64,000 nucleotides of DNA from Vescimonas sanitatis. GTDB lineage: Bacteria > Bacillota > Clostridia > Oscillospirales > Oscillospiraceae. The notes under the pieces are model-generated. The model saw nothing but the letters and a program-made list of their open reading frames with translations, was not told the DNA's origin and did no database searches. Below are positions 18,611-27,083 of this stretch, piece after piece. The stretch lies in the NCBI RefSeq assembly GCF_049060325.1, contig NZ_JBMGPW010000003.1:124001-188000 (forward strand), written 5' to 3'. A program made the position numbers and the translations under genes. Numbering within the stretch: the stretch's first letter is position 1; every line of letters begins with the position of its first letter.

Positions 18611-19441
18611 GGCAAAACGGCAAAGTCAATCCTTATTTCTTGCGGTGCGCGTCTTGCCCCTTTTGATATAGAGGAACTCCGGGAACTCATGTCCTATGAT
18701 GAATTGGAACTTGATACATTGGGCGACAGGAAAACCGCGCTTTTCCTCATAATGAGCGATACCGACGACACCTTTAATTTTGTTATCGCTATTCTGCAAT
18801 CGCAGCTTTTCAATTTGCTTTGTGATAAAGCGGACGACGAATACAACGGCAAATTGCCTATTCATGTCCGGTTTTTGCTTGATGAATTTGCCAACATCGG
18901 GCAGATACCCCGCTTTGATAAGTTAATTGCGACCATTCGCAGCAGGGAAATGTCCGCTTCTATCATTCTGCAATCGCAGAGCCAACTAAAAGCCATTTAC
19001 AAGGACGCGGCAGAAATCATACTTGATAATGCCGACAGCACCTTGTTTTTGGGAGGACGTGGGAAAAATGCAAAGGATATTTCGGATAACTTGGGACGGG
19101 AAACAATCGACAGTTTCAATACTTCCGAAAATCGCGGCACGCAGGTTTCTCATGGACTTACTTATCAAAAATTAGGAAAGGAGCTGATGACACAGGACGA
19201 AATAGCAGTTATGGACGGTGGGAAATGTATTTTGCAGCTACGCGGTGTGCGTCCCTTTTTAAGCGACAAATACGACATCACGAAACACCCGAACTACAAA
19301 TACCTTTCCGACTTCGACAAAAGAAACGCTTTTGACGTGGAACGGTATATGTCTACCCGTCCGGCAATCGTAAAGCCCGATGAAGCCTTTGACATATACG
19401 AAATAGATTTGTCCGACGAGGACGCAGCCGCCGAGGAATAA
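18611..19441 (+). pseudogene. virD4: virD4 coupling protein, last segment
   Basis: The C-terminal half of the coupling ATPase, resuming at the GG joint with KTAKSILISCGARLAPFDIE. It includes the Walker B region RFLLDEFANIGQIPRF and the family blocks SQSQLKAIYKDAAEIILDNAD and LGRETIDSFNTSENRG. It ends normally (EDAAAEE) at 19441. No start of its own is evident. With the segments at 1-452 and 8910-9346 it would make one ordinary-length VirD4 if both elements excised. Confidence 0.9.
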
Positions 19442-19504
19442 CGGCGGCATTTTCATTTTCAACAACTTTTTTTGAGCCGCACAGCGGCAGAAAGCGAGGT
19501 TTAT

Positions 19505-19629
19505 ATGGAGTTTTTCAACAGCGCAGTTGGTGTATTGCAGACTTTGGTTATCGCGCTTGGCGCAGGTCTTGGCATTTGGGGTGCCATTAACCTCATGGAG
19601 GGTTACGGCAACGACAATCCGGGCGCAAA
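19505..19629 (+). pseudogene. maff2: maff2 family membrane protein, first segment
   Basis: The small membrane protein of Tn1549-like ICEs that sits between virD4 and the TrbL-like gene, probably a VirB2-like pilin or channel component (inference from position and size). The segment reads MEFFNSAVGVLQTLVIALGA and continues to DNPGA, with a good ribosome site upstream. After GCA (19625-19627) the family sequence stops and the frame ends at 19645. The rest is at 28785-28877. The interruption is the left end of element 3. Confidence 0.88.
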
Positions 19630-19761
19630 TGCTCATGTGCGGTAAAGAAGCTAAACCAAGACAAAGGCAGCCAAGGCTACCGCTATACCGTATAAGAATG
19701 GAGCAGTAACACCAAGATGTTGCTGCTTCATTTTCATATTTCCAAATTTCTTTGAACGCTG

Positions 19762-19807
19762 TTGACTTCTATTACGGTTAGTGATATATTTATTACAGTA
19801 ACCGTAA
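19762..19807 (+). promoter_or_regulatory. Promoter with PadR-type operator
   Basis: -35 TTGACT (19762-19767), a 17-base spacer and -10 TATATT (19785-19790). A 9-bp inverted repeat, TTACGGTTA (19772-19780) and TAACCGTAA (19799-19807), straddles the -10. The next gene encodes a PadR-type repressor, so autoregulation by binding this palindrome is the simple reading (inference). The ribosome site AAGGAGG follows at 19809. Confidence 0.7.
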
Positions 19808-19822
19808 CAAGGAGGATAAACA

Positions 19823-20146
19823 ATGCGTGATAATATGAAAGGTGGTGCGCTTACAGAAGTGACATTTTACATTTTACTTTCTCTCTATGCTCCAAAACAT
19901 GGATATGCTGTCATGCAATTTATCGAAGAAAAAACAGGTGGGCGGCTTTCATTGGGAGCAGGCACTTTGTATGGTGCGCTAAACTCTTTGCAGGAAAAGA
20001 AATGGATTAAGCCTTGCGGAGATTGTGAAGGTAGAAAAAAAGAATACATCATTACCTCACTGGGAAAAGAAGTTGCGAAAAAAGAACTTGTAAGGCTTAA
20101 TGAACTTGTAGAGGTTGCAAGTGGAATTATTGGAGGTACAGTATGA
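19823..20146 (+). CDS. PadR family transcriptional regulator
   Basis: 107 residues, a winged-helix repressor of the PadR family: MKGGALTEVTFYILLSLYAPKHGYAVMQFIEE, then LGAGTLYGALNSLQEKKWI and a beta wing with GRKKEYIITSLG. It overlaps the following DUF2812 gene by four bases, the usual PadR/DUF2812 pairing, in which the regulator controls the pair in response to a membrane-active or xenobiotic signal (family knowledge). An inverted repeat in its promoter is the likely operator. AT-rich; cargo of element 3. Confidence 0.88.
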   Translation: MRDNMKGGALTEVTFYILLSLYAPKHGYAVMQFIEEKTGGRLSLGAGTLYGALNSLQEKKWIKPCGDCEGRKKEYIITSLGKEVAKKELVRLNELVEVASGIIGGTV

Positions 20147-20727
20147 GAAAAAAATGTTATCATTTTTTTGGTGGTCTGTTGAATGCACAGGCGAATTGGC
20201 TGAATAAAATGTCGGAGAAGGGCTATCGTCTTATTCGAGCGGGGAAAATGTTATATGAGTTTGAAGAATGTAAACCTAATGAAGTAAAATACTGTGTAGA
20301 ATTTATCGGAGAAAAATCGAAAGAGAATGCAAAAGACTATTCCCTCTTTTTGGAAGATATGGGCTATAAGGTATTTTTCAAAAATATCAATCTTAACTAT
20401 TCTGTCGGTAAGGTGCGTTGGCGTCCATGGGCTGAAAAAGGCGGACGCATTGCGACCAACACTACAACCTTCAACCGTGAATTGTTGATTGTAGAAAAAG
20501 AGAATGATGGAAAGCCGTTTGAACTTCATACTTCCTATGAGGACAAGGAAAACTATTACAGAAATCTGCGTAATCCATGGTTGTTGATACTGCTTATGTT
20601 TGCAATATTTGCAGTTATAAATCATTCGATTGTTTTTGGTGTGCTTGCTTTGATTTCTCTGATTCCCGTTCTTATATATCAAATACAAATCATGCACAAC
20701 AGACAAGAAGCAAAAACACAAGAATGA
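20143..20727 (+). CDS. DUF2812 domain membrane protein
   Basis: 194 residues. The soluble N-terminal DUF2812 domain (about 1-130; ANWLNKMSEKGYRLIRAGK, then YCVEFIGEKS) is followed by two close membrane helices (about 146-162 and 165-182) and a charged tail. DUF2812 proteins are paired with PadR repressors throughout Firmicutes; the function is unsettled, with a regulatory or antimicrobial-response role suspected. Co-transcribed with, and overlapping, the PadR gene. Confidence 0.82.
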   Translation: MRKKCYHFFGGLLNAQANWLNKMSEKGYRLIRAGKMLYEFEECKPNEVKYCVEFIGEKSKENAKDYSLFLEDMGYKVFFKNINLNYSVGKVRWRPWAEKGGRIATNTTTFNRELLIVEKENDGKPFELHTSYEDKENYYRNLRNPWLLILLMFAIFAVINHSIVFGVLALISLIPVLIYQIQIMHNRQEAKTQE

Positions 20728-20884
20728 TAATATAAATAGCAAATCCAGCCGAGCCAGTCAACGGCAAGTAAATGGGCTGCACCCACCGTTGACAGCCCCG
20801 CCTGTCCTTGCCGGTGGGTAATCAAGGGGCGACAGCAGAAAATGCTGCCGCCCTTTCCCATAATTGAAGAAAGGGGGATTTTCC

Positions 20885-21328
20885 ATGACCGAACAGGAAG
20901 CCTATCAAGAACATATCCGCTATACCCATGATACCTATTGCCGGATTGTTATTCGCCATGCGTCCTTTGACGCTGCCCGTATGCTGGCGGCGAGGTGGAG
21001 ACGGGAAATCTCTCTTGAATATTTGACCGAAGAAAAGTTTGTCCCACTAAGCACCACAGACGAGTATTTTCAAGTGCCGGACTATGGCGAAACTTATCTG
21101 TTTTCTGTCCGGGGGCAGACGATATTTTTAGATAGCTGTTCCCTTGCGGCGGCTCTTGCCGGGCTGCCGGAACAGACACAAGAGGAAATCTTTTTATATT
21201 ACTTCCAGCACTTGACACAGAAAGAAATCGGAGAACAAAGCGGCTGGACACGCAGCACAATCGGGCGGCATATTCAGCTTGCCTTGAAGCGGCTGAAAGA
21301 GGAAATGGAGGTGTTGTCCCATGAGTAA
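20885..21328 (+). CDS. Sigma-70 family RNA polymerase sigma factor-like protein
   Basis: 147 residues, ATG after AAAGGGGGATTTTCC. The C-terminal region 4 is clear: LPEQTQEEIFLYYFQHLTQKEIGEQSGWTRSTIGRHIQLALKRLKEEME, with a helix-turn-helix. The N-terminal part lacks an obvious region 2, so it may be an activator-like sigma factor used by mobile elements. It overlaps the next small gene by 8 bases. It probably controls the mobilization genes of element 3. The ICE has a homologue at 47972-48409. Confidence 0.75.
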   Translation: MTEQEAYQEHIRYTHDTYCRIVIRHASFDAARMLAARWRREISLEYLTEEKFVPLSTTDEYFQVPDYGETYLFSVRGQTIFLDSCSLAAALAGLPEQTQEEIFLYYFQHLTQKEIGEQSGWTRSTIGRHIQLALKRLKEEMEVLSHE

Positions 21329-21521
21329 CCGACTTCTCCCCTATGACACTATCATAAAGGCACATGAGGGCGACCCCATAGCGATACAAGCCGTCCTTGA
21401 CCGATACGCTGGATATATCCGCTACTTCTCCAACATGAACGGTTATTATAACTCTGATATGGAGGACTACATCAGAACAAAGCTGATTGAAAGCCTGTTC
21501 AAGTTTCGGCTTGACCGATAA
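21321..21521 (+). CDS. Helix-turn-helix-type conjugative transposon protein
   Basis: 66 residues starting inside the sigma-like gene. The pattern LPYDTIIKAHEGDPIAIQAVLDRYAGYIRYFS, then LIESLFKFRL, is the small conserved protein that follows the sigma factor in Tn916/Tn1549-type elements; the ICE copy is at 48393-48635. It resembles sigma region 2 (ALDRYAGYI), so the two genes may act as a split sigma factor (inference). Role otherwise unknown. Confidence 0.7.
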   Translation: MSNRLLPYDTIIKAHEGDPIAIQAVLDRYAGYIRYFSNMNGYYNSDMEDYIRTKLIESLFKFRLDR

Positions 21522-22054
21522 CATAAAAACTGAATATCCCGCCGCCCCGCAGCGGCACATGAAGCAGTAAATCCGAAAAAGATTTGCTGCTTTTTTTGCG
21601 CCCATTTTTGGCAAATTTCCAAATGTTCCGTATTAGACAGTGAAGCCAAAAAAGATTGCCGTTTTTTTCAGACGGCGAGCAAAACACAGTTTCCAAAACG
21701 CCTTATTGTCGGGAAAGACCACGCCGCAGGAAAAGTTCTTGCCGGAAAGTCCGTCATTTTTGCTTTTTGCGGTGTTGTAGGGAGTAAGGGGAGAACGCCG
21801 CCCGCAGCCTTTTATAAAAAAGCTGGTTATAGATTTCCCGAAAAAGTGGCAGTAGCAAGTGAACGGCAGTCCGGCAGTTTCTTAGAGCAAGATTCTACCG
21901 AGGTGCCAAAATTCGCTTATCGCTCATTTTGCCCCTGCGGGAATCTTGTTGGGGAGTGCCTTCCCCAAACCCTGCTATGCGGCTTGTGCCGCTTGAAAAT
22001 CCCACCAAAAAATACTTAAAAAATCGCCCACAAAACGGCGGTAAGTGAAAGGAG
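21522..22054 (+). other. Gene-free mobilization leader of element 3, candidate oriT
   Basis: About 530 bases without a convincing gene. Near the left is a T-rich block (21588-21595 and 21661-21667) suggesting terminators. At 21970-22000 a GCGGC/GCCGC hairpin (ATGCGGCTTGTGCCGCTT) precedes CCCACC and the MobC gene, similar in form to the GCCGC/GCGGC hairpins of elements 1 and 2. Candidate origin of transfer because it lies directly upstream of mobC and the relaxase. Nothing else recognised. Confidence 0.4.
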
Positions 22055-22462
22055 TTGATACCCATAGGAAAGCGATACAATACGCCCCACCGAAGCCATG
22101 TAGTCAAGACACGCATGACCGAAGAAGAATATGCCGACTTCACAGAACGGCTAAAGAATTATGACATGAGCCAAGCCGAGTTTATCCGACAAGCCATTAC
22201 AAGGGCGACCATTCGCCCCATTGTTACCGTTTCCCCGGTCAATGATGAACTGCTGTCCGCTGTTGGAAAGTTGATAGCCGAATACGGAAAAATCGGCGGC
22301 AACCTTAATCAGATCGCCCGTGCCCTCAACGAATACGGAACGCCCTACAATACGCTGTCCGTTGAAGTGCGAGCCGCCATTTCCGACCTTGCCGCCTTGA
22401 AGTTTGAAGTCTTGCGAAAGGTAGGTGACGCTGTTGGCAACATTCAAGCATATCAGCTCTAA
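22055..22462 (+). CDS. MobC-type relaxosome accessory protein, element 3
   Basis: About 134 residues. A ribbon-helix-helix-like N-terminus (THVVKTRMTEEEYADFTERL-type pattern) and the family block GGNLNQIARALNEYGTPYNT mark a MobC protein that helps the relaxase open oriT. The start is unclear: the family start position is ATA (22064) seven bases after GGAGTTGATACCC, and the nearest standard codon is a TTG (22055) inside the ribosome site. The relaxase start overlaps the 3' end. Confidence 0.82.
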   Translation: MIPIGKRYNTPHRSHVVKTRMTEEEYADFTERLKNYDMSQAEFIRQAITRATIRPIVTVSPVNDELLSAVGKLIAEYGKIGGNLNQIARALNEYGTPYNTLSVEVRAAISDLAALKFEVLRKVGDAVGNIQAYQL

Positions 22463-24050
22463 AAATGCGGACTACGGTGCAGCCGAGCAGTATCTAACCT
22501 TTGAGCATGACGAGTTTACCATGAAGCCCACCCTTGACGAAGCCGGGCGGCTCATTCTCCGGGAGGATTACCGAATAGCCACGCTGAACTGCGGCGAGGA
22601 AGATTTTGCCGTTGCCTGTATGCGGGCAAATCTCCGATACGGCAAGAACCAAAAACGGGAAGATGTGAAAAGCCACCACTATATCATTTCCTTTGACCCA
22701 CGGGACGCAGCGGACAACGGCTTGACCGTAGACCGGGCGCAAGCATTGGGCGAGGAATTTTGTGCCGAGCATTTCCCAGGACACCAAGCCATTGTCTGTA
22801 CCCACCCGGACGGACACAACCACAGCGGCAATATCCATGTTCACATTGTTATCAATTCTCTGCGTATCGAGGAAGTACCCTTACTGCCCTACATGGACAG
22901 ACCGGCAGATACCCGTGCCGGGTGCAAGCACCGCTGTACGGACGCTGCTATGGAATACTTCAAAGCCGAGGTCATGGAGATGTGCCACCGGGAAAATCTC
23001 TATCAAATCGACCTTTTGCATGGCAGCAAAAACCGCATTACCGAGCGTGAGTATTGGGCGCAGCGGAAAGGGCAGGCAAAGCTGGACAAGGAAGCTGCCG
23101 CCTTGCCAGCCGAGGAGCAGCCAGCCAAGCCCACGAAGTTTGAAACAGACAAGGAAAAATTGCGGCAGGCCATACGCACCGCGCTGTCCTCTGCCGCAAG
23201 CTATGGCGAGTTCGCCGCCGTTCTCTTGCAACAGGGCGTGACTGTCAAGGAGAGCCGAGGGCGGCTATCCTACCTCACGCCGGACAGGACAAAGCCCATT
23301 ACCGCCCGCAAGCTGGGAGATGATTTTGACCGCGCTGCCGTTCTTACTCTTTTGGAGCAGAACGCCCACAGAGCCGCCGAAAAGACCGTACCCATACCCG
23401 AATACCATACCGCTGAAACAAACCGCACAGAGCGAGGAAAAACGCAGAAAATCGCCCCGACAGGCAACATTCAGAGAATGGTTGACCGTGCGGCGAAGCG
23501 AGCCGAGGGAAAAGGTATCGGCTATGACCGTTGGGCGGCTGTCCACAATCTCAAACAGATGGCGGCTACCGTTGCCGCTATGGAGCAATACGGCTTTACC
23601 CCGGATGAACTGGACGCAGCCCTTGTGTCTGCCAATGCGGATTTACACAGCAGCACCGCCAAGCTGAAGCCCATTGAAACGGCTATCCGTGAGAAAAAGG
23701 ACTTGCAGAAACAGGTGCTTGCCTATGCCAAGACAAGAGATGTGCGTGACGGCTTGAAAAAGCAGAAAACCGATAAGGCACGCAAAGCCTACCGGGAAAA
23801 GCATGAAAGCGACTTTATCATAGCAGACGCAGCCGTAAGATATTTTCGGCAAAAAGACATTATCAAGCTGCCCACCTATAAATCGTTGCAGGCTGAAATC
23901 GAGCAGCTTACCGCCGAGAAGAACGCCCTTTACAACGAGTACCGGGCAAATAAAGAGCGTGTCCGGGAGTTGCAGACCATGAAAAGCAATCTTTCCCAAA
24001 TGCACCACGGCGAACCGAGCAGACAGAAAAAGCATGAACAGGAGCGTTAA
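22434..24050 (+). CDS. Relaxase/mobilization nuclease, element 3
   Basis: About 538 residues. I chose the TTG at 22434 because it gives the family N-terminus MATFKHISSKNADYGAAEQY. The motif with metal-binding histidines is THPDGHNHSGNIHVHIVIN (about residue 125). After residue 240 the protein is Ala/Glu/Lys-rich and helical, and ends in a coiled coil. It is a different relaxase family branch from elements 1 and 2 and overlaps mobC by 29 bases. It probably nicks the candidate oriT upstream of mobC. Confidence 0.88.
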   Translation: MATFKHISSKNADYGAAEQYLTFEHDEFTMKPTLDEAGRLILREDYRIATLNCGEEDFAVACMRANLRYGKNQKREDVKSHHYIISFDPRDAADNGLTVDRAQALGEEFCAEHFPGHQAIVCTHPDGHNHSGNIHVHIVINSLRIEEVPLLPYMDRPADTRAGCKHRCTDAAMEYFKAEVMEMCHRENLYQIDLLHGSKNRITEREYWAQRKGQAKLDKEAAALPAEEQPAKPTKFETDKEKLRQAIRTALSSAASYGEFAAVLLQQGVTVKESRGRLSYLTPDRTKPITARKLGDDFDRAAVLTLLEQNAHRAAEKTVPIPEYHTAETNRTERGKTQKIAPTGNIQRMVDRAAKRAEGKGIGYDRWAAVHNLKQMAATVAAMEQYGFTPDELDAALVSANADLHSSTAKLKPIETAIREKKDLQKQVLAYAKTRDVRDGLKKQKTDKARKAYREKHESDFIIADAAVRYFRQKDIIKLPTYKSLQAEIEQLTAEKNALYNEYRANKERVRELQTMKSNLSQMHHGEPSRQKKHEQER

Positions 24051-24235
24051 AAACCGCCCCGAAATGATACCGAAACCAAACAAAAACAGGGATATACCCT
24101 TACCCCTATCCGCAATACTCCCCGACCTCAAAACAGGGCGTACAGGGCAAAAAATCCCCGAAAATGATACCGAGAAGATACAGTTTTCCCGCCCTATCCG
24201 TGATACCCACGGAAACGGCAGAAAGGAGCGTACCA

Positions 24236-24430
24236 ATGCCACGCATGAGCAACAAACGGCGGATTGAATGGAGCTTTTTCCTCAACCACCGAAACCGAAT
24301 TACCTATAACGACCTTTGCCGGGGGTGCACCCACGATTGCAAGCAGAGTTTCCGAGCCGTGATTATCCTCTGCCACCGGTATTACTCCAAGCGTTGGAAA
24401 CCAAAGGAGGACACCGCCTATGGCAGATAA
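24236..24430 (+). CDS. Small basic hypothetical protein
   Basis: 64 residues, ATG after AGAAAGGAGCGTACC. Basic and aromatic (NKRRIEWSFFLNHRNRITYN), with four cysteine/histidine positions (CRGCTHDC and CHRYY) that could bind zinc. It overlaps the replication initiator start by 11 bases, so it is translated with it. Function unknown; small proteins at this place are common in this element class. Confidence 0.6.
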   Translation: MPRMSNKRRIEWSFFLNHRNRITYNDLCRGCTHDCKQSFRAVIILCHRYYSKRWKPKEDTAYGR

Positions 24431-25163
24431 CCGCAAATATTACTACCTCAAACTGAAAGAAAGCTATTTTGATGATGACGCTATCGTGCTGTTGGAGAGT
24501 ATGCCGGACGGTATTCTCTATTCCAACATTCTCTTGAAGCTGTACTTAAAATCGCTGAAAAACGGCGGCAAGTTGCAGCTTGACGAGAATATCCCTTACA
24601 CAGCACAGATGATCGCCACTCTTACCCGTCAGCAGGTAGGCACGGTGGAACGGGCGTTAGGGATTTTTCAGCAGTTGGGGCTTGTGGAGCAGCTACACGG
24701 CGGCTTGCTCTACATGACCGATATTGAACTGATGATAGGGCAATCCTCTACCGAAGCGGAACGAAAACGGGCGGCAAGGCTTGCAAACAAGGCTTTGCCA
24801 CCACCCCGGACAAACGGCGGACATTTGTCCGACATTCGTCCGCCAGAGATAGAGATAAAGAAAGAGATAGATATAGAGATAGAAAAAGAGAGAGAGTTAG
24901 AAACGGGACAAGCCCCCGCCCGCAGCTATGGCAGATACAACAATGTTTTTCTTTCCGATACGGAACTGGACGAGCTGAAAGCGGAACTGCCCGACAAATG
25001 GGAGTATTATATTGACCGCTTATCTACTCATATAGCGTCCAAAGGAACGAAATACCGCAGTCATGCAGCCACGATATACAAGTGGGCGCAGGAGGACGAA
25101 GCCAAGAAACCGCCGAAAAAAGGCATACCCGATTACACCTTTAAGGAGGGCGAGAGTTTATGA
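24420..25163 (+). CDS. Replisome organizer/DnaD-like replication initiator
   Basis: 247 residues. The N-terminal winged-helix domain (KYYYLKLKESYFDDDAIVLLE, about 1-110) matches the phage replisome organizer family. A charged linker (EIKKEIDIEIEKERELE) is encoded by a purine-rich simple repeat at 24846-24900. The C-terminal DnaD-like helices follow (about 175-240). It overlaps the DnaC-like gene by four bases. Together they would load the host helicase on the excised element. Confidence 0.8.
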   Translation: MADNRKYYYLKLKESYFDDDAIVLLESMPDGILYSNILLKLYLKSLKNGGKLQLDENIPYTAQMIATLTRQQVGTVERALGIFQQLGLVEQLHGGLLYMTDIELMIGQSSTEAERKRAARLANKALPPPRTNGGHLSDIRPPEIEIKKEIDIEIEKERELETGQAPARSYGRYNNVFLSDTELDELKAELPDKWEYYIDRLSTHIASKGTKYRSHAATIYKWAQEDEAKKPPKKGIPDYTFKEGESL

Positions 25164-25999
25164 CTGAACTTTTTACCGATACCGTTTTGAATATGATGAC
25201 TACTACCGCAGAGCCGGAGGACTACACGGGCGAGGACGGTCTGCTTTACTGCAGCAAATGCCGCACGGCGAAAGAAGCCTACTTTCCCAAAGAAACCGCC
25301 GCATGGTTGGGGCATGACAAGCACCCGACAGAATGTGACTGCCAACGGGAGAAGCGTTTGGAATGTGAATCCGCCGAGGAACGCAGACGACACCTTAACA
25401 CCGTTATGGAACTGAAACGCCGGGGCTTTACCGACCTCACCATGCAGGAATGGACTTTTGCACATGACAACGGCAAATGCCCGCAGATGAGCAAGGCACA
25501 TTTATATGTGGAGCATTGGGAGCAGATGAGAGAAAACAACTATGGTCTGCTCTTGTGGGGCAAGGTAGGCACAGGAAAAAGCTATTTTGCCGGGTGCATT
25601 GCCAATGCCCTTATGGAACAGGAAATCTCCGTCCGCATGACAAACTTTTCTGCGATACTGAATGATTTAACTGCCAGCTTTGAGGGGCGAAACGAATATA
25701 TCGAGCGTCTTTGCCGTTTCCCTCTGCTGATACTTGATGATTTTGGTATGGAGCGTGGCACAGAGTACGGTTTGGAACAGGTCTACAATGTAATTGACAG
25801 CCGATACCGCAGCCGAAAGCCGCTGATTGTCACCACCAATCTAAGCCTTACGGAACTGCAGAATCCACAGGACACCGCCCACGCCCGTATCTATGACCGA
25901 GTGCTTGAAATGTGTCTGCCTATCCTCTTTACAGGCAAGAACTTCCGAAAGGAAACGGCACAAGCCAAGCTCAATGGACTAAAAGAACTGTTGAAATGA
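25160..25999 (+). CDS. DnaC-like helicase loader ATPase
   Basis: 279 residues. An N-terminal zinc-binding segment (CSKCRTAKEAYF, then CDCQREKRLEC) is followed by an AAA+ ATPase with Walker A GKVGTGKS (about residue 134), Walker B LLILDDFGME and sensor residues in IVTTNLSL. This is the DnaC/IstB helicase loader type. It overlaps the DnaD-like initiator, and the two form the replication module of element 3 in place of the Toprim/RepA protein of elements 1 and 2. Confidence 0.88.
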   Translation: MTELFTDTVLNMMTTTAEPEDYTGEDGLLYCSKCRTAKEAYFPKETAAWLGHDKHPTECDCQREKRLECESAEERRRHLNTVMELKRRGFTDLTMQEWTFAHDNGKCPQMSKAHLYVEHWEQMRENNYGLLLWGKVGTGKSYFAGCIANALMEQEISVRMTNFSAILNDLTASFEGRNEYIERLCRFPLLILDDFGMERGTEYGLEQVYNVIDSRYRSRKPLIVTTNLSLTELQNPQDTAHARIYDRVLEMCLPILFTGKNFRKETAQAKLNGLKELLK

Positions 26000-26011
26000 A
26001 AGGAGTTGCCT

Positions 26012-26200
26012 ATGACAGAAAACAAACAGAATAACAATGACCGCACCGACCGCCGCCCGGACTGCGTGACGGAGATCCGCATGGGTAACACCGTGCTTGT
26101 TGTGTCCGGCTTTTTCAAGAAAGATACCACAGCCACCGCAGCCGACAAGATGATGAAAGTGCTGGAAGCGGAAACTGCTACACAAAAAACGGTGATTTAA
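26012..26200 (+). CDS. TnpW-type transposon-encoded protein, element 3
   Basis: 62 residues, ATG after AAAGGAGTTGCC. A polar N-terminus leads into the conserved core CVTEIRMGNTVLVVSGFFKKDTTATAADKMM. Equivalent to the genes at 8680, 18408 and 49094. It is separated from the recombinase by the inverted hydrolase gene, suggesting the hydrolase was inserted between TnpW and the recombinase. Confidence 0.75.
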   Translation: MTENKQNNNDRTDRRPDCVTEIRMGNTVLVVSGFFKKDTTATAADKMMKVLEAETATQKTVI

Positions 26201-26213
26201 CATGATACTGAAA

Positions 26214-26240
26214 AGCGGTCACGCTTTTGGCGTGACCGCT
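26214..26240. terminator. Bidirectional terminator
   Basis: A perfect 10-bp stem, AGCGGTCACG and CGTGACCGCT, with a 7-base loop, between the convergent TnpW and hydrolase genes. T-rich sequence lies within the loop and weakly on either side. It would end transcription from both directions. Confidence 0.7.
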
Positions 26241-26250
26241 GGCGGAGAAA

Positions 26251-26871
26251 TTATAGGTTGAAAAATGCGGAGAGTGCTTTCCCCAAATCTTCGGGAGCGT
26301 CTATGTTTACTTCATGTCCAGAATTTTTAATCACTAATAATTCGGCTTGTGGTAACTGCGATTGAAGCTGTAAAGAAGCCTGTTTATTTGCTGCATCTTT
26401 CTCCCCGCAGATAACCATTACAGGGCTATTGATACACTTCAATTCTTTTTGGAAATCCAAGTTTATCATGGATTTTGACAGATTGATAAAATCCGTTTTA
26501 CCAAGTCCCATGCTTTCAAATGTTCTTTTAGGCATAAACCGAAAGAGCATATTTTGAAATTGCAAGAGTTTTTTCGGCATTGTATATTGTGTCGCAACCA
26601 ACGCCAAAGAGTTTATTTTATCTGGATTTTCAATCCCATATTGCAATGCGAGAATACCGCCTAAAGATAGCCCACAGATATTGACCGGTTCTGAAAATTG
26701 CTTACAGTATTCGGAGAAAGCAAGATATAAAACTTGATAGCAGACCTCTTTATCTTCAAACCAATCAAAAAGGTTCGGGCATAAAATGTCCGCACTTTTC
26801 CCCATAGTGTTAATCGTATTTTTCCAGCTTGATGATGTTTGCCCTAATCCATGAAGTAATATAGTTTTCAT
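26251..26871 (-). CDS. Alpha/beta hydrolase, cargo of element 3
   Basis: 206 residues. Oxyanion segment LLHGLGQTSSSW at the N-terminus; nucleophile elbow GLSLGG (Ser at about 95); likely acid in CGEKDAANK and base in SGHEVN, the complete catalytic triad order of the family. No signal peptide, so cytoplasmic. Substrate unknown. AT-rich and transcribed against the surrounding genes. Ribosome site GGAGAG lies before the ATG. It may be a detoxifying esterase or lactonase-like enzyme, but nothing decides. Confidence 0.8.
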   Translation of the reverse strand: MKTILLHGLGQTSSSWKNTINTMGKSADILCPNLFDWFEDKEVCYQVLYLAFSEYCKQFSEPVNICGLSLGGILALQYGIENPDKINSLALVATQYTMPKKLLQFQNMLFRFMPKRTFESMGLGKTDFINLSKSMINLDFQKELKCINSPVMVICGEKDAANKQASLQLQSQLPQAELLVIKNSGHEVNIDAPEDLGKALSAFFNL

Positions 26872-27083
26872 TTTCTCTCCTGCAATGTCTGATGTGTATT
26901 TACGGTAAAGTATATCACAGAGTTATGAACTTTTCTATCTTTTTTGCAGCGAGAAGCCGCACAGTAAAAAATCGTCATTTTGACAGGCGGTAAAGAAGCA
27001 GAAGCCGCTATACAGACAGCCGCCCCATGTGGTATAATCGAAATACGGAATAGTGGGGCTGGCTGTCGGAAACGGAGGATTTT

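Larger units (their letters stand above)
9346..18612 (+). mobile_element. Mobilizable element 2, inserted in virD4
   Basis: An element of about 9.27 kb in the same orientation and gene order as element 1: serine recombinase, TnpV, cargo, DUF3847, MobA/MobL relaxase, Toprim/RepA, TnpW. Edges come from the virD4 flanks. The left flank codes KLAAG with GG at 9345-9346; the right flank resumes with GG at 18611-18612 and codes GKTAKSILISCGAR. Joining across GG restores the gene in frame. Elements 1 and 2 are clearly paralogous but diverged, so they are separate arrivals rather than a tandem duplication. Confidence 0.85.

Noticed and set aside
24846..24900. Purine-rich tandem-like repeats (GAGATA, AAAGAG units), CRISPR-like at first sight
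   Set aside because: Repeats are only 6-8 bases without spacers and lie inside the charged linker of the DnaD-like gene.
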